This document shows, piece by piece, positions 7,777-16,409 of a stretch of DNA of 64,000 nucleotides (positions are counted from its first letter, which is position 1; each line of letters starts with the position of its first letter). The notes under the pieces were generated by a model. The model saw only the letters and a list, made by a program, of their open reading frames with translations, was not told the DNA's origin and did no database searches. The DNA is from Fundidesulfovibrio putealis DSM 16056 (GTDB lineage: Bacteria > Desulfobacterota > Desulfovibrionia > Desulfovibrionales > Desulfovibrionaceae). Where the stretch lies: positions 1 to 64,000 of the forward strand of contig NZ_AUBQ01000016.1 of assembly GCF_000429325.1 (NCBI RefSeq), in the 5' to 3' direction. The translations under genes were made by a program, and so were the position numbers.

Positions 7777-8583
7777 TTAAATTCTGATTACGCTCACGGG
7801 ATCAAGCAGGGGAACCTCCGACTTCTTGGGCTTGAAAGCAACTCCGTGCTCCCGGTATTTCTCCGCAAGAGCAAGAAAGGCTCCAAGGCCAGAACCAGAG
7901 ACACTGCGCTCAGCAATGTTGAACTTACTAAAATCAACAAAACAAGCTTGGGCAGGGTCGTCAATTACTTTACCTCGAAAAAAAGCAGCCCAATAATGAG
8001 CAACATCCTTGTACCTTGGCCAAATATTGTTAGCAATATTGGACTCTGTAAACCTCACATTGACGCCGTTGACCATGTATTCGCTGACACGCTTACAGCA
8101 ATCATTCTGAATCTTTTCTATATACATCCTGATTGCTCTTGACTTGCTGATTTTTTCAGAGAGGCAAAGAGCAAGGACAGCGCCAGCGCTAAATCCTTTC
8201 ACAAGCATTTCACTGAACTGTTGCCTGAAATAGTCCCCGCGCGGCTTCGATATCGCCATCGAATAGTCGTGAATATTCCCGATCCTATTGATAGCTACAG
8301 ACTGAAGTGTCGACAAATACCTGCTTGATGTGTTTTCATCAAGACCTTTGGAAACCATCAGTGCATATGATTGAGAGGTGTATTCAGGAACAGTCAGATA
8401 CATGTACTCTGTCTGCTTCTCTTTGTCCCCTGGGAAAAGCATGACAGAGTTTATACGTATCATATTCACATAGTGGCAAGACTGAGCATTCAACAGGTCG
8501 GAAATAAAATTGTACATATACGACTTAAAAACCTTTCGCAGCGATATCCAGACGCCAAACATCAAAACAACAAGGCCATACAA
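7777..8583 (-). CDS. Unknown AT-rich cargo protein
   Basis: I do not recognise this 268-residue protein. It starts with a hydrophobic segment (MYGLVVLMFGVWISL) that could be a membrane anchor, followed by a mixed alpha/beta body with many Ser, Asn and Lys and no catalytic motif I can name. The gene is clearly richer in A and T than the integrase and mobilization genes, a sign of later acquisition. It lies alone between the HTH gene and the toxin-antitoxin pair, a common place for accessory or defence cargo. Confidence 0.6.
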   Translation of the reverse strand: MYGLVVLMFGVWISLRKVFKSYMYNFISDLLNAQSCHYVNMIRINSVMLFPGDKEKQTEYMYLTVPEYTSQSYALMVSKGLDENTSSRYLSTLQSVAINRIGNIHDYSMAISKPRGDYFRQQFSEMLVKGFSAGAVLALCLSEKISKSRAIRMYIEKIQNDCCKRVSEYMVNGVNVRFTESNIANNIWPRYKDVAHYWAAFFRGKVIDDPAQACFVDFSKFNIAERSVSGSGLGAFLALAEKYREHGVAFKPKKSEVPLLDPVSVIRI

Positions 8584-8649
8584 ACGTTAAGGTCGCAACA
8601 ACTCGCTGCTACTCCTTATGCCGCAGAGGCAGCTGACTCTCCTCACGGT

Positions 8650-8895
8650 CTACCGTCCGGCTAGGAAATCCACGGACACCCCGGCGCGTTTCAGCCCGGC
8701 CAGAGCACGGCACAGGGCCTCCGTCTCGGCGTCCTCCACGGACTCGGGCCGGACGGCGTGAAGCACATCCTGAATTGCCAAGGCCAGGGCGTGGGGGTCC
8801 CCGTCCTCCATGGCGGCCCGCAAGTAGTGCGCCGCCTGTTCCGGGTCGCTCAGAAGCTCTTTCAGAGTGTCGTCATAATCACGAATAGGGCTCAT
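8650..8895 (-). CDS. HigA/XRE-like antitoxin of a type II toxin-antitoxin pair
   Basis: The 81-residue product has the addiction-module antidote start (DYDDTLKELLSDPEQAAHYL) and helices resembling HigA-type DNA-binding antitoxins. It would neutralise the toxin encoded just upstream and repress the operon. Its start overlaps the toxin stop by 17 bases, and the toxin-first order is typical of HigBA. It is shorter than the usual 95-100 residues and its C-terminus departs from the typical HTH. Confidence 0.75.
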   Translation of the reverse strand: MSPIRDYDDTLKELLSDPEQAAHYLRAAMEDGDPHALALAIQDVLHAVRPESVEDAETEALCRALAGLKRAGVSVDFLAGR

Positions 8896-9229
8896 ACTTT
8901 TCCCCCTTGTAGGCCGCCCAGAGGTCGCGGGCCTTGCTGATGTCCTTGGTCTGGCTGGACTTGTCGCCGCCGCACAGCAGGATCACGAGCGTCTGGCCGT
9001 CCTGCCCGAAATAGACCCGATAGCCGGGACCAAAGTCAATACGCAGTTCGTACAGGCCTCCGTCCAGGGACTTGCAGTCGCCCATGCTCCCGGCCCTGAC
9101 AGTCGCCAGCCGAGATAAGACTTTGGCCATGGCCCGCTTGTCCTTGAGGCCGGTGAGCCAATCCCGAAAAGGCGTTTGTCCGTCTGGCGTCTGATATTCC
9201 AGGGTGCGCTTTGGTGTCGCTATCGGCAT
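8879..9229 (-). CDS. RelE/HigB-family toxin (Gp49-like)
   Basis: The 116-residue protein carries the pattern of phage-derived Gp49-like RelE-superfamily toxins: PFRDWLTGLKDKRAMAKVLS, then LDGGLYELRIDFGPGYRVYF and a final TLVILLCGGDKSSQTKDIS. These toxins cut mRNA on the ribosome. The basic residues in RIDFGPGYRVYF and the CGGDKSSQ segment match the usual active-site neighbourhood. It lies 6 bases from the integrase stop and overlaps the antitoxin gene. Its likely role is to stabilise the element. Confidence 0.85.
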   Translation of the reverse strand: MPIATPKRTLEYQTPDGQTPFRDWLTGLKDKRAMAKVLSRLATVRAGSMGDCKSLDGGLYELRIDFGPGYRVYFGQDGQTLVILLCGGDKSSQTKDISKARDLWAAYKGEKYEPYS

Positions 9230-9235
9230 TATAAT

Positions 9236-10441
9236 CTATTCCCCTACACCGATCTTGAGCACTTTCTTGCCTGTGCCCGCCTTGGCGTCAAGCCCCGCAT
9301 GGCTGGCCAGCAATTCCGCAGCCTTGTCGCTGGCCCGCTTCTTGGCGTCTGGGAGGAACTGCCCATAGCGCCGGGTCATGGCCGTTGACTTGTGTGTAAG
9401 AAGTTCACCGATCATGTCCAGAGTGAATTCTCCCGAGTTGGCCAGGGTCACGGCGAAGTGATGGCGCAGACCGTGGAAAATGCGGAAGCGAGACGGGATT
9501 CCAGCGGTCTGCTTGATACGGCATACGGCTCCGCAAGCCACCCGTTGTTCACCCGCCTTGCCGGGAAAGACGTACGGGCTCTGTGGGAACGCTTCCGCCT
9601 TCCAGGCGAGTTGCTGCTCCAAGATGGTGCGGGCGATGGAGTTCATTGGAATACTCACCGTCTTCCCACCCTTGGGAGCCGTAATGGTAATGAGCGCGGT
9701 CCGGAAATCAATGTCCTGGTCTTTCAGTTTGAACACCTCGCCGCGCCTCATGCCGGTAAACATGGCGAGCTCCAGCATCCGGGCGGCGTCCCGCGACGGC
9801 CAAGAATCTAGCACTTCCTTTAGCCTCGCTGCTTCCTCTGGCTCCAGATATTCGACGACCTCATTGTCCTTCTTGGGCATCTCGATGACAAAGGGCAGGG
9901 GAGGGCAGAGCTTGGCTCTGGCCCCGAAATTTACGATGCGCCGTACCAGTTCCAGGGCGTTCCAGATGGTGGCCGGGGCGCGGCCCTCCATTGCTTTGCG
10001 CAGGCGCACCATATCCAAGGGAGAGAGTTTGCTTGCGCGAAAATTCCCCAGCACAGGCAGGACGTGCTTTTCGTAGCGGTTATGGTCCGTGACGGCACCT
10101 TTGAGGCTGTCGCCCTTGGATGCAAAGTAGGCTCGGGCGATTTCGTCAATGGTCTTGTCGCGCTTGTCGCGTTCGCGTGCAATCTCCTTGGCGGTCTTTA
10201 CGTCCTGGCCGTGCCGAGCTGCTTTGACCCGTTCCGCCCGGACTTCCGCCGCCACTTGCGGCGTGTAGCCTTCGGACTTCCAGCCCACTTTCTCCCAGCG
10301 TTTTTTGTCTCCCACCTTGTAGGTGATCCATAGGCACAAATCAGGCTTGCCATCACGGAGTTTGTCCTTGCTTTCATAATAGTAGACGCCCGGCCAACGC
10401 TTGGCGTCCGCTCTTTGTTTCTGGTTCCGCTCCATCTCCAA
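9236..10441 (-). CDS. Tyrosine recombinase / integrase of the element
   Basis: The 401-residue integrase has an N-terminal arm-binding DUF4102-like part, a SAM-like core-binding domain (about 95-185) and a C-terminal catalytic domain with all key residues: Arg 232 (FTGMRRGE), Lys 257, His 323/Arg 326 (HGLRHHF), His 350 (LLTHKS) and Tyr 359 (TRRYGQF). It catalyses integration and excision at the initiator tRNA-Met site just to the right. TGATACCC repeats lie immediately upstream of its start, so it may regulate its own promoter. Confidence 0.95.
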   Translation of the reverse strand: MEMERNQKQRADAKRWPGVYYYESKDKLRDGKPDLCLWITYKVGDKKRWEKVGWKSEGYTPQVAAEVRAERVKAARHGQDVKTAKEIARERDKRDKTIDEIARAYFASKGDSLKGAVTDHNRYEKHVLPVLGNFRASKLSPLDMVRLRKAMEGRAPATIWNALELVRRIVNFGARAKLCPPLPFVIEMPKKDNEVVEYLEPEEAARLKEVLDSWPSRDAARMLELAMFTGMRRGEVFKLKDQDIDFRTALITITAPKGGKTVSIPMNSIARTILEQQLAWKAEAFPQSPYVFPGKAGEQRVACGAVCRIKQTAGIPSRFRIFHGLRHHFAVTLANSGEFTLDMIGELLTHKSTAMTRRYGQFLPDAKKRASDKAAELLASHAGLDAKAGTGKKVLKIGVGE

Positions 10442-10448
10442 CCTCCGT

Positions 10449-10659
10449 TGATACCCAAGTGATACCCCGACGCCTGGGAAGGCACTTCAACACGCGGATT
10501 TTTGATACCCTATTGGTACCCAAAAGGGCAAATCCGGTTCAATTTCGTTAAGCAGTGTTCGGGTGAATGACCCGAGGTGGGATAGTCTGTCAAGCTTGAA
10601 AATAAAGGATAAAATGCGTCCATTAAACTCGGTTTAGCTGGGTATCAAATCGGGTATCA
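10449..10659. repeat. Integrase arm-type repeats between int and the attachment site
   Basis: TGATACCC occurs at 10449 and 10460 (11 bases apart) and at 10503, and the inverted form GGGTATCA occurs at 10640 and 10652 (12 bases apart) beside the tRNA fragment. A variant (TTGGTACCC) lies at 10514. Paired, helically phased repeats between int and att are the usual form of arm-binding sites for tyrosine integrases. Confidence 0.7.
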
Positions 10660-10670
10660 ATGGCAGGTGT

Positions 10671-10720
10671 CCGGGCTCATAACCCGAAGATCGTGGGTTC
10701 AAATCCCACCCCCGCAACCA
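10671..10720 (+). other. attR: 3' fragment of initiator tRNA-Met
   Basis: The anticodon stem-loop CCGGGCTCATAACCCG (anticodon CAT), the T arm GTGGGTTCAAATCCCAC and the acceptor end CCCGCAACCA match the 3' half of tRNA-fMet, including the CCA. The sequence to the left (TGGGTATCAAATCGGG) does not form a D arm or 5' acceptor strand, so this is a fragment and not a gene. It marks the right end of the integrated element; the complete tRNA gene should lie beyond the left edge of the window. Confidence 0.85.
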
Positions 10721-10728
10721 GAGAAATC

Positions 10729-10764
10729 AAGGGCTTACGGAATAAACACCTTAGGCCCTTTTTT
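10729..10764 (+). terminator. Terminator of the original tRNA gene
   Basis: AAGGGC pairs with GCCCTT across a 20-base loop and is followed by TTTT and more pyrimidines. It sits 8 bases after the CCA of the tRNA fragment and probably ended the intact tRNA transcript. Confidence 0.5.
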
Positions 10765-11383
10765 CTTTTCCAATCGCATTTCCACCCTCCACTTGTTTTG
10801 AAAATGCCGGGCATGGGCGGCACGGGCTTTCTGGTCACGGTCCGGGGGGGGCTCGCCCGCCACCATGCGCAACATGCTCACGGGACACGGCGTCATGTCG
10901 GCCATGGAGGCCACCGAGCTCATCTTGCATGGCAAACCATCCGGGCGAAGCCCGGTCGGGCAGCATTTGCGATGTTCTCGCATGAGCCTGTCAGGCACTT
11001 GCGAGCCGCCTGACAGGCAGCTTTGGACTTTTCGGCCTGGACTCGGGAGGGCTGAAAGTAGCTTTCGTGTGAACGAGCTTAGAACACGCGAACTGTCCTT
11101 GGTCTTTTCTTGTTGTTTTATGGGCATTCATCTGGTCCGGATTTCCGTTTCCACAGCAAACTAGAGCCTGGTGGTTTTAGCCATCAGTCAGCTAGGCAAT
11201 TCCACGCAACTACATTTTAGCGCAAGCTTATATGTATGTATAAATTGAAATTGATAACAGTACTCACTGGATAAAAGGGCAAGTATAATCCATGTGTGCC
11301 CTCTTGCCAGACGTGGAAAAATTATTAGAATACTATTCCGCAGCGAGTTTTACGGCAACATATAACAAATGAGGCTAGAAATT
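10765..11383. other. Region without a supported gene
   Basis: Open frames here have no ribosome sites or recognisable motifs. The first half is GC-rich, with a short repeat GCCTGACAGGC near 10990-11025. The second half (11200-11380) is strongly AT-rich and probably carries the promoter of the small gene at 11384. Confidence 0.4.
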
Positions 11384-11653
11384 ATGAACGTTCATAATGA
11401 CTTGTCGCATCCAAGAGATTGCTTTTGCTGTCGGTATGAGCCAGTCTGGTATCAAAGCGGAGAGGAGTTTGCTGGGCGCTGCAGGAAGCCAGATGGTAAG
11501 GGGGTAATCGTGTTGGCAGCAGGGTGCCGGCTGTTTTTTGAAAAGGGGGATGGGCGAGCACCTTTAGGAACTTGCCCTCGATGGACGAGCATGCTTGAGG
11601 TCTCAACCTCCGCCCCGCCACGACGATCCCGTTCACGCCAAAATGGCGCATAG
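11384..11653 (+). CDS. Small cysteine-containing hypothetical protein
   Basis: The 89-residue product begins MNVHNDLSHPRDCFCCRYEP and has paired cysteines spaced like a small metal-binding fold (CFCC, GRCRKP, AGCRLFF, GTCPRW). I do not recognise the family; similar small Cys proteins occur in prophages. ATG 11384 is chosen because GAGG stands about 10 bases before it, rather than ATG 11369. The last 20 residues are Ser/Arg/Pro-rich and may lie beyond the folded part. Confidence 0.5.
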   Translation: MNVHNDLSHPRDCFCCRYEPVWYQSGEEFAGRCRKPDGKGVIVLAAGCRLFFEKGDGRAPLGTCPRWTSMLEVSTSAPPRRSRSRQNGA

Positions 11654-12405
11654 CCACTCTCCATGACAACGCAAGCGCATACGCGGGAGCAGGGCAGGCC
11701 ACCCTTCGCCTCGCTCTGGCCAGACGCCAAGGCACCCCAGGGGTAATCCAAGGGATGCTGCATTACTGGCGTTGGTTGGGCCTGCTTCACTCTGTCAAGA
11801 ATTGCTGCCGCTCCTGTTTCTGCATTTCCCGGCACATTTGCAGGGAGATTCCCTTTGGCTACGTTGCGAGCTAGTCAATGAAATTCATGCGGCGCCGGTC
11901 ATGTTCTCGTTAGGCCAATGCCGACGCCCCTAGGGATGGACCATTAGGGCGCTATTTCGTGGGGCTGACAACCCTGCGGTCATTTCCATGGTCAACACAA
12001 GGTGTTCCCGCACTTCCGCACTTCCCTCGAAACTTGATCTCTTTCACCGTATGCCGCCATATCTTAGGGCGTTCCTGTCCCTCGTGACGCTCCTGATGAC
12101 TTGCCGCAATGAAAGCAGCTGCGGCCATCAGGTATCGTTGGTTGCTGGCCGCCCCTCTCAGGCAGGTCAACACGTGGTGCCTCCTCCGTGGCCGAGTCCA
12201 GCGTCATGCCCCCTACCTGCTTACAGCCATAAAGTACTTGGCCACCCCCGCCGACTTGCACGTGAGGTGAACCTTCCGAGCTATGTACACCGAATGCTTG
12301 GAGACTCTTGGAAAGCGCCGTCATATGTGTATTCGCACTTGTTGACTTATTCACATCAATATGATGCATAATACACGGTCAGAAATTTATTCTGGGAGGT
12401 GCTCC
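11654..12405. other. Region without a supported gene
   Basis: About 750 bases of mixed composition with only short, overlapping open frames on both strands. None has a convincing ribosome site or family pattern. It may be decayed coding DNA beside the integration hot spot. The last 60 bases before 12406 hold GGGAGG and probably the promoter of the next gene. Confidence 0.4.
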
Positions 12406-12765
12406 ATGTTTACCCACAGGATTTATGGTGTCGTGTCGGCTTTGTTTTTAACCTTGTACTTGGCTGTAGGGCTTGATGTCAGTGCAGCGTATTCCCAGCA
12501 ATATCCATATGGTACGGATAGACAGACCAGGGAACAGTATGAACGCGAGCGCGCCCGCGAGGAAGGCAGGCGGGAGGGGCAGCGCGAGGAACAGGAGCGG
12601 AACCGGGATGACTATCGGAATGAAAGCAGCCAGTACCGGGGTGGAAACTGTAATGTGCAGTGGGACTCTTGCGTACGGGATTGCAATACTATTCGCAACG
12701 CCAATCAACGTATGACGTGCGTTGGAAACTGCAACAAGGAACTTGAAAGGTGTAATAAACGCTAG
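12406..12765 (+). CDS. Small exported cysteine-rich protein
   Basis: The 119-residue product starts MFTHRIYGVVSALFLTLYLA and has a signal peptide ending near AAYSQQ. A strongly charged Arg/Glu/Gln stretch follows (about 45-75), then a C-terminal domain with six cysteines in the order CNVQWDSC, RDC, TCVGNC and ERC. The spacing suggests a disulfide-bonded periplasmic mini-domain. A GGGAGGTGCTCC site supports ATG 12406. I cannot assign a function. Confidence 0.7.
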   Translation: MFTHRIYGVVSALFLTLYLAVGLDVSAAYSQQYPYGTDRQTREQYERERAREEGRREGQREEQERNRDDYRNESSQYRGGNCNVQWDSCVRDCNTIRNANQRMTCVGNCNKELERCNKR

Positions 12766-12959
12766 TATCGGTCAGCCACGTCCTGGTGCGCGTCTAGGGC
12801 GCGAGTCCGTTCGGTCCGGATAGGTCCGTAACGCCCATTCCCGACCCAACTCCATACAGCCGGATCTCTGTTGCCGTAGCAGGTCCGCGCTCCCTCCTTG
12901 AAACCAGGAATCTGCGGCGTACCGGGTGCATCCTGGAGCCTCATCCAAAGGAGACGGCC

Positions 12960-13202
12960 GTGAAGATGCACACGAAAGATTTGAGCGTCGATGCTGACAA
13001 GGTGGCCCAGGCCAGGGAAATGTGCCTGTCCCGCCTGCGCATGGTCCCACGGGAGAGACGCGAGGCCGTGGCCGACTCGATACTCGCGCTTGCCGAGCCT
13101 GAGTGGTGGGAACAACGCCAGAAGGGTGCGGACGTGTTTCTTCTTATCCTCGAACTGCGCAAGGCCAAGGTGATGCAGATCATGCAGGAGGCTTCCAAGT
13201 AG
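12960..13202 (+). CDS. Hypothetical protein, 80 residues
   Basis: The product (starting MKMHTKDLSVDADKVAQARE) is helical and charged with no membrane segment or known motif. GTG 12960 has AAAGGAGA about 8 bases upstream; ATG 12966 is an alternative. It stands alone, with intergenic DNA of about 200 bases on each side. Codon use and GC content match the chromosome. Confidence 0.6.
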   Translation: MKMHTKDLSVDADKVAQAREMCLSRLRMVPRERREAVADSILALAEPEWWEQRQKGADVFLLILELRKAKVMQIMQEASK

Positions 13203-13414
13203 CCGCCGCATCCCTCTGGCACGGCTGTTGCGTTCCCTGTGCATGATATGAACGCGTGCTATGCGCTGCCGTGGCAAACCCACGGCCCACGGGCGTTCCT
13301 GCGGAGAATGCCGGTGCTGTTCAGAAACGGATGTTTCAAAAACGTCCGGACAGGGTACATTTTTGTAGCAAGTCCCGCCTGTGATCATCTCAGGCCTGGG
13401 CGTAAAGGGACACA

Positions 13415-14455
13415 ATGAAAGCTCTCGACGACCTGATGCTCTCCATCCGCCGCATGGGCGAGGAGGACGAAACCCCTTCGCTTCCCGAGAAGCCCGCCGA
13501 CCTCCTTCTCTACGCGCCGTGCCCGGTGAAGCTCGTGGTGAAGGACTCCATCGACGCCATCATCGCGCAGTACGCCGCGCGCGGTGTTGAACTTACCGCC
13601 CACATCCCCATGGGCTGCACCTCCATCGACCCCTACGACCCCATCTACCGCCAGCCTGACCCGGACAAGCTGCCCGGACTCATCGGTTCCATCGGCTTTG
13701 GCGACTTCTGGCGGCGCGAGTTCGTGGACAACCACGTGCGCGCCGGGGTGTTCGAGGCGGCGCTGCCCGAGAAGGTGAACCCGCTGCACGTGAAGGCCGG
13801 GCTCCTGGACCCGCGCGGAGCCTACACTGTGTACGGCGTCACTCCGTACGTGTTCATGGCCGACACTCGCCGCCTGGGCGATCTGCCCCTGCCGCGCACC
13901 TGGGAGGACATCCTGCACCCGCGCTACAAGGGCGAGGTAGTCATGTGCGGCGACGGCGACGACATGGCCGACGCCGTGGTGCTGAATCTGTACAAGGATT
14001 TCGGCATGCAGGGCCTGGACGCCCTGGCCTGCAACAGCAAGGGGCTCATGCACTCGTCCTCCATGGTGAAGTCCGCCGGTTCCCGGGACGAGGACGCGGG
14101 CGCGATCTATGTCATCCCGGCCTTCTTTGCCGAGAGCACCCGCCAGCCCGAGCACATCAAGGTCATCTGGCCGGAGGACGGCGCGGCGGCCAGCCCGCTG
14201 TACCTGCTGGCCCGGCGCAGCGAGCACCACAGGCTGTCGGAACTGGCATCGTTTTTCGCGCGCGGGTTCGCTTCCATCGAGAGCGCGGGATGGTTCGCGC
14301 CCATGGACGGGTCCGTGCCCTCCAGGCTGCCTGCCGGAGCGTCGCTCAAGTGGGTGGGGTGGGACTTCATCGAGGACAACGATGTGAGCGAACTGCGTGA
14401 CAAGCTGAACGTGCTGTTTCGGTCTATGGTCAGGAAGAGCGCGTGCGCCTCATAA
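13415..14455 (+). CDS. Substrate-binding-protein-like protein without a signal peptide
   Basis: The 346-residue protein has the architecture of periplasmic binding proteins of iron or spermidine-type ABC systems: a DLLLYAPCPVKLVV first strand, PLPRTWEDILHPRYKGEVVM near the hinge, and a late SEHHRLSELASFFARGF helix. The N-terminus (MKALDDLMLSIRRMGEEDET) has no signal peptide, so it should stay in the cytoplasm. It heads a tight operon with a G3E GTPase (13-base overlap) and an ABC ATPase, and no permease is present. I infer a cytosolic metal or cofactor-handling role; the ligand is unknown. Confidence 0.7.
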   Translation: MKALDDLMLSIRRMGEEDETPSLPEKPADLLLYAPCPVKLVVKDSIDAIIAQYAARGVELTAHIPMGCTSIDPYDPIYRQPDPDKLPGLIGSIGFGDFWRREFVDNHVRAGVFEAALPEKVNPLHVKAGLLDPRGAYTVYGVTPYVFMADTRRLGDLPLPRTWEDILHPRYKGEVVMCGDGDDMADAVVLNLYKDFGMQGLDALACNSKGLMHSSSMVKSAGSRDEDAGAIYVIPAFFAESTRQPEHIKVIWPEDGAAASPLYLLARRSEHHRLSELASFFARGFASIESAGWFAPMDGSVPSRLPAGASLKWVGWDFIEDNDVSELRDKLNVLFRSMVRKSACAS

Positions 14456-15147
14456 CCGTGGCCGGGCCGCCCTCCTGCGGCAAGACCTCCGTGGTGGCCA
14501 AGGCCTGCGGGGTGCTCCAGGAGAGCGGCCAGCCCTGCGCGGTGGTCAAGTTCGACTGCCTGCAAAGCCGCGACGGCGACCTGTACCGCGCCGCCGGTGT
14601 CCCCGTGTCCGTGGCCTTTTCCGGCGGGCTCTGCCCGGACCACTTCTTCGCCACCAACCTGGAGGAAGCCTTCGCCTGGGGCGTGGAGTCCGGGGCGCAG
14701 GTGGGCCTCATCGAGACTGCTGGGCTGTGCAACCGCTGCTCCCCGCACATCCGGGGCGCGCTGGCCGTGTGCGTGATCGACAACCTCATGGGCATAGACG
14801 CGCCCGAGAAGATCGGCCCCATGCTTCGCATGGCGGACATCGTCATCGTCACCAAGGGGGACCTGGTCTCCCAGGCCGAGCGCGAGGTCTACCGCTACCG
14901 CATCCGCCAGATGAACAAGCGGGCGGTCATCCGCCACGTCAACGGGCTCACCGGCCAGGGCTGCGCGGAGCTGGCGGCCATCATGGCCAGGGCTCCGGAC
15001 ATCGACTCCGTCACGGACATGAAGCTGCGGTTCTCCATGCCCGCCGCCGTGTGTTCCTACTGCCTGAGCGAGACGCGCATCGGCGGGCGCTACCAGAAGG
15101 GCAACGTGAAAAAAGCGAAATTTGCAGGGGGCGTCCATGCTGAGTGA
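14443..15147 (+). CDS. G3E-family GTPase (HypB/UreG/CobW-like)
   Basis: The 234-residue protein starts at GTG 14443 with a Walker A, TVAGPPSCGKTSVV, and has VGLIETAG as the switch/Walker B region, then VTKGD as the guanine-specificity motif. Cysteine pairs CNRCSPH (about 95-101) and CSYCLSE near the C-terminus may bind metal. G3E proteins use GTP hydrolysis to deliver metals or cofactors, such as Ni for HypB and UreG. It overlaps both neighbours, so the three are translationally coupled. Confidence 0.8.
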   Translation: MRLITVAGPPSCGKTSVVAKACGVLQESGQPCAVVKFDCLQSRDGDLYRAAGVPVSVAFSGGLCPDHFFATNLEEAFAWGVESGAQVGLIETAGLCNRCSPHIRGALAVCVIDNLMGIDAPEKIGPMLRMADIVIVTKGDLVSQAEREVYRYRIRQMNKRAVIRHVNGLTGQGCAELAAIMARAPDIDSVTDMKLRFSMPAAVCSYCLSETRIGGRYQKGNVKKAKFAGGVHAE

Positions 15148-15949
15148 AGACGCCGGGTCGGACGTCCAGGACGCGCAGCACGAGAACAGGGTCTACGCCC
15201 CCGCCAGCATGACCCTGACCGCCGGGCGCGACAAGTCCGGCAGGCCGGAAGCCGCGGACGTGGTGTTCCGCTCCGGCGAGATCACGGCGCTGCTCGGGCC
15301 TACCGGTTCGGGCAAGAGCCGATTCCTGTCGGACATCGAGTCCCTGGCCTGCGGAGACACGCCCACCGGGCGCACGCTCCTTCTGGACGGGCGCGCCCCG
15401 GACGCGGACGAGCGCTTCGGGTTGCAGGGGCGGCTGGTGGCGCAGCTGACCCAGAACATGAACTTCGTGCTGGACATGAACGCGCGCGATTTCGTGCTGG
15501 CCCACGCCATGAGCCGCGAGGTGACGGACCCCGAGGCCGCCGCGCGCCGGGTGCTGGACGCGGCCAACGCGCTGGCCGGGGAGCCTTTCGGCCCTGGGGC
15601 GCAGCTGACGCAGCTCTCGGGCGGACAGTCGCGGGCGCTGATGATCGCGGACACGGCACTCTTAAGCTGGTCGCCGGTGCTCCTGATCGACGAGATCGAG
15701 AATGCTGGCGTTGACAAGCGCAGGGCGCTGGACCTGCTGCTGGCCAGCGACAAGATCATCGTCATCGCCACCCATGACCCGGTGCTGGCCCTGTCGGCGG
15801 ATCGGCGGCTGGTGTTCGAGCACGGGGCGGTGCGGTCGGTCCAGACTCGCACCGGGAGTGAGGAGGCGATCCTTGCGCGCCTTGAGCATATGGAGACCGA
15901 AATGTCGCGAGTGCGGGCCATGCTGCGCGCCGGGAAGGCGTTGGGCTGA
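15137..15949 (+). CDS. ABC-type ATPase subunit
   Basis: The 270-residue protein has Walker A LLGPTGSGKSRF, a Q-loop (LVAQLTQNMNF), signature LSGGQSRALM, Walker B VLLIDEIENAG and the H-loop ATHDP. The Walker B glutamate is followed by Ile-Glu rather than the transporter-like Pro-Thr. No permease gene accompanies it, so it may power a soluble maturation process rather than transport. ATG 15137 (after AGGGGGCG) overlaps the GTPase stop by 11 bases. Confidence 0.8.
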   Translation: MLSEDAGSDVQDAQHENRVYAPASMTLTAGRDKSGRPEAADVVFRSGEITALLGPTGSGKSRFLSDIESLACGDTPTGRTLLLDGRAPDADERFGLQGRLVAQLTQNMNFVLDMNARDFVLAHAMSREVTDPEAAARRVLDAANALAGEPFGPGAQLTQLSGGQSRALMIADTALLSWSPVLLIDEIENAGVDKRRALDLLLASDKIIVIATHDPVLALSADRRLVFEHGAVRSVQTRTGSEEAILARLEHMETEMSRVRAMLRAGKALG

Positions 15950-16409
15950 TGCCGCGCCCTTAAGGTCAGATCAAACAACTTGTGAATCTATCTGCCTGGA
16001 ATTATACAGTTTGTATGTACTGGCATGGTCATGAGTGACATGCACACTTCGCAGTAGGCGGAACGCCTCCGCAACTCTTTCCCGCGACGCTCCACGTACA
16101 CGCACCACCTCCCCATGCCCGGAGACGAGAAGCAGTGCTGCCCGGCAGAGCAGGGCACCCTGGGTGCTGATGTATCTTCTTCCGGAAAATGATCCTTTTC
16201 TGTTGTGCTGTGTGGAAAATGTGGTATGATTCAAGAGTCTGTAGTATTGTGTAAGTAATACAGGCGGTTGTGAGTGTTTTACTTTTGTGTGCTGCTTTGG
16301 ATGCGGAGTCGTCAGTCCGACGGAAAAGTTCGAATAACATCTGCTTCGCCTCGGCGGGTAAGATTCATCACCAACTGCTGATGGACGATGACGGGAAATG
16401 AGGTATGTT
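15950..16409. other. Region without a supported gene
   Basis: About 460 bases with no convincing open frame. The stretch 16180-16280 is AT-rich and may carry the promoter of the small membrane protein at 16410. No RNA structure was recognised. Confidence 0.4.

Noticed and set aside
10660-10720. Complete tRNA-Met gene
   Set aside because: Only the anticodon arm, T arm and 3' acceptor strand are present; the 5' strand and D arm are missing.
10735-11127. 130-residue minus-strand open frame
   Set aside because: It has no family pattern and its end lies over the tRNA terminator; treated as chance.
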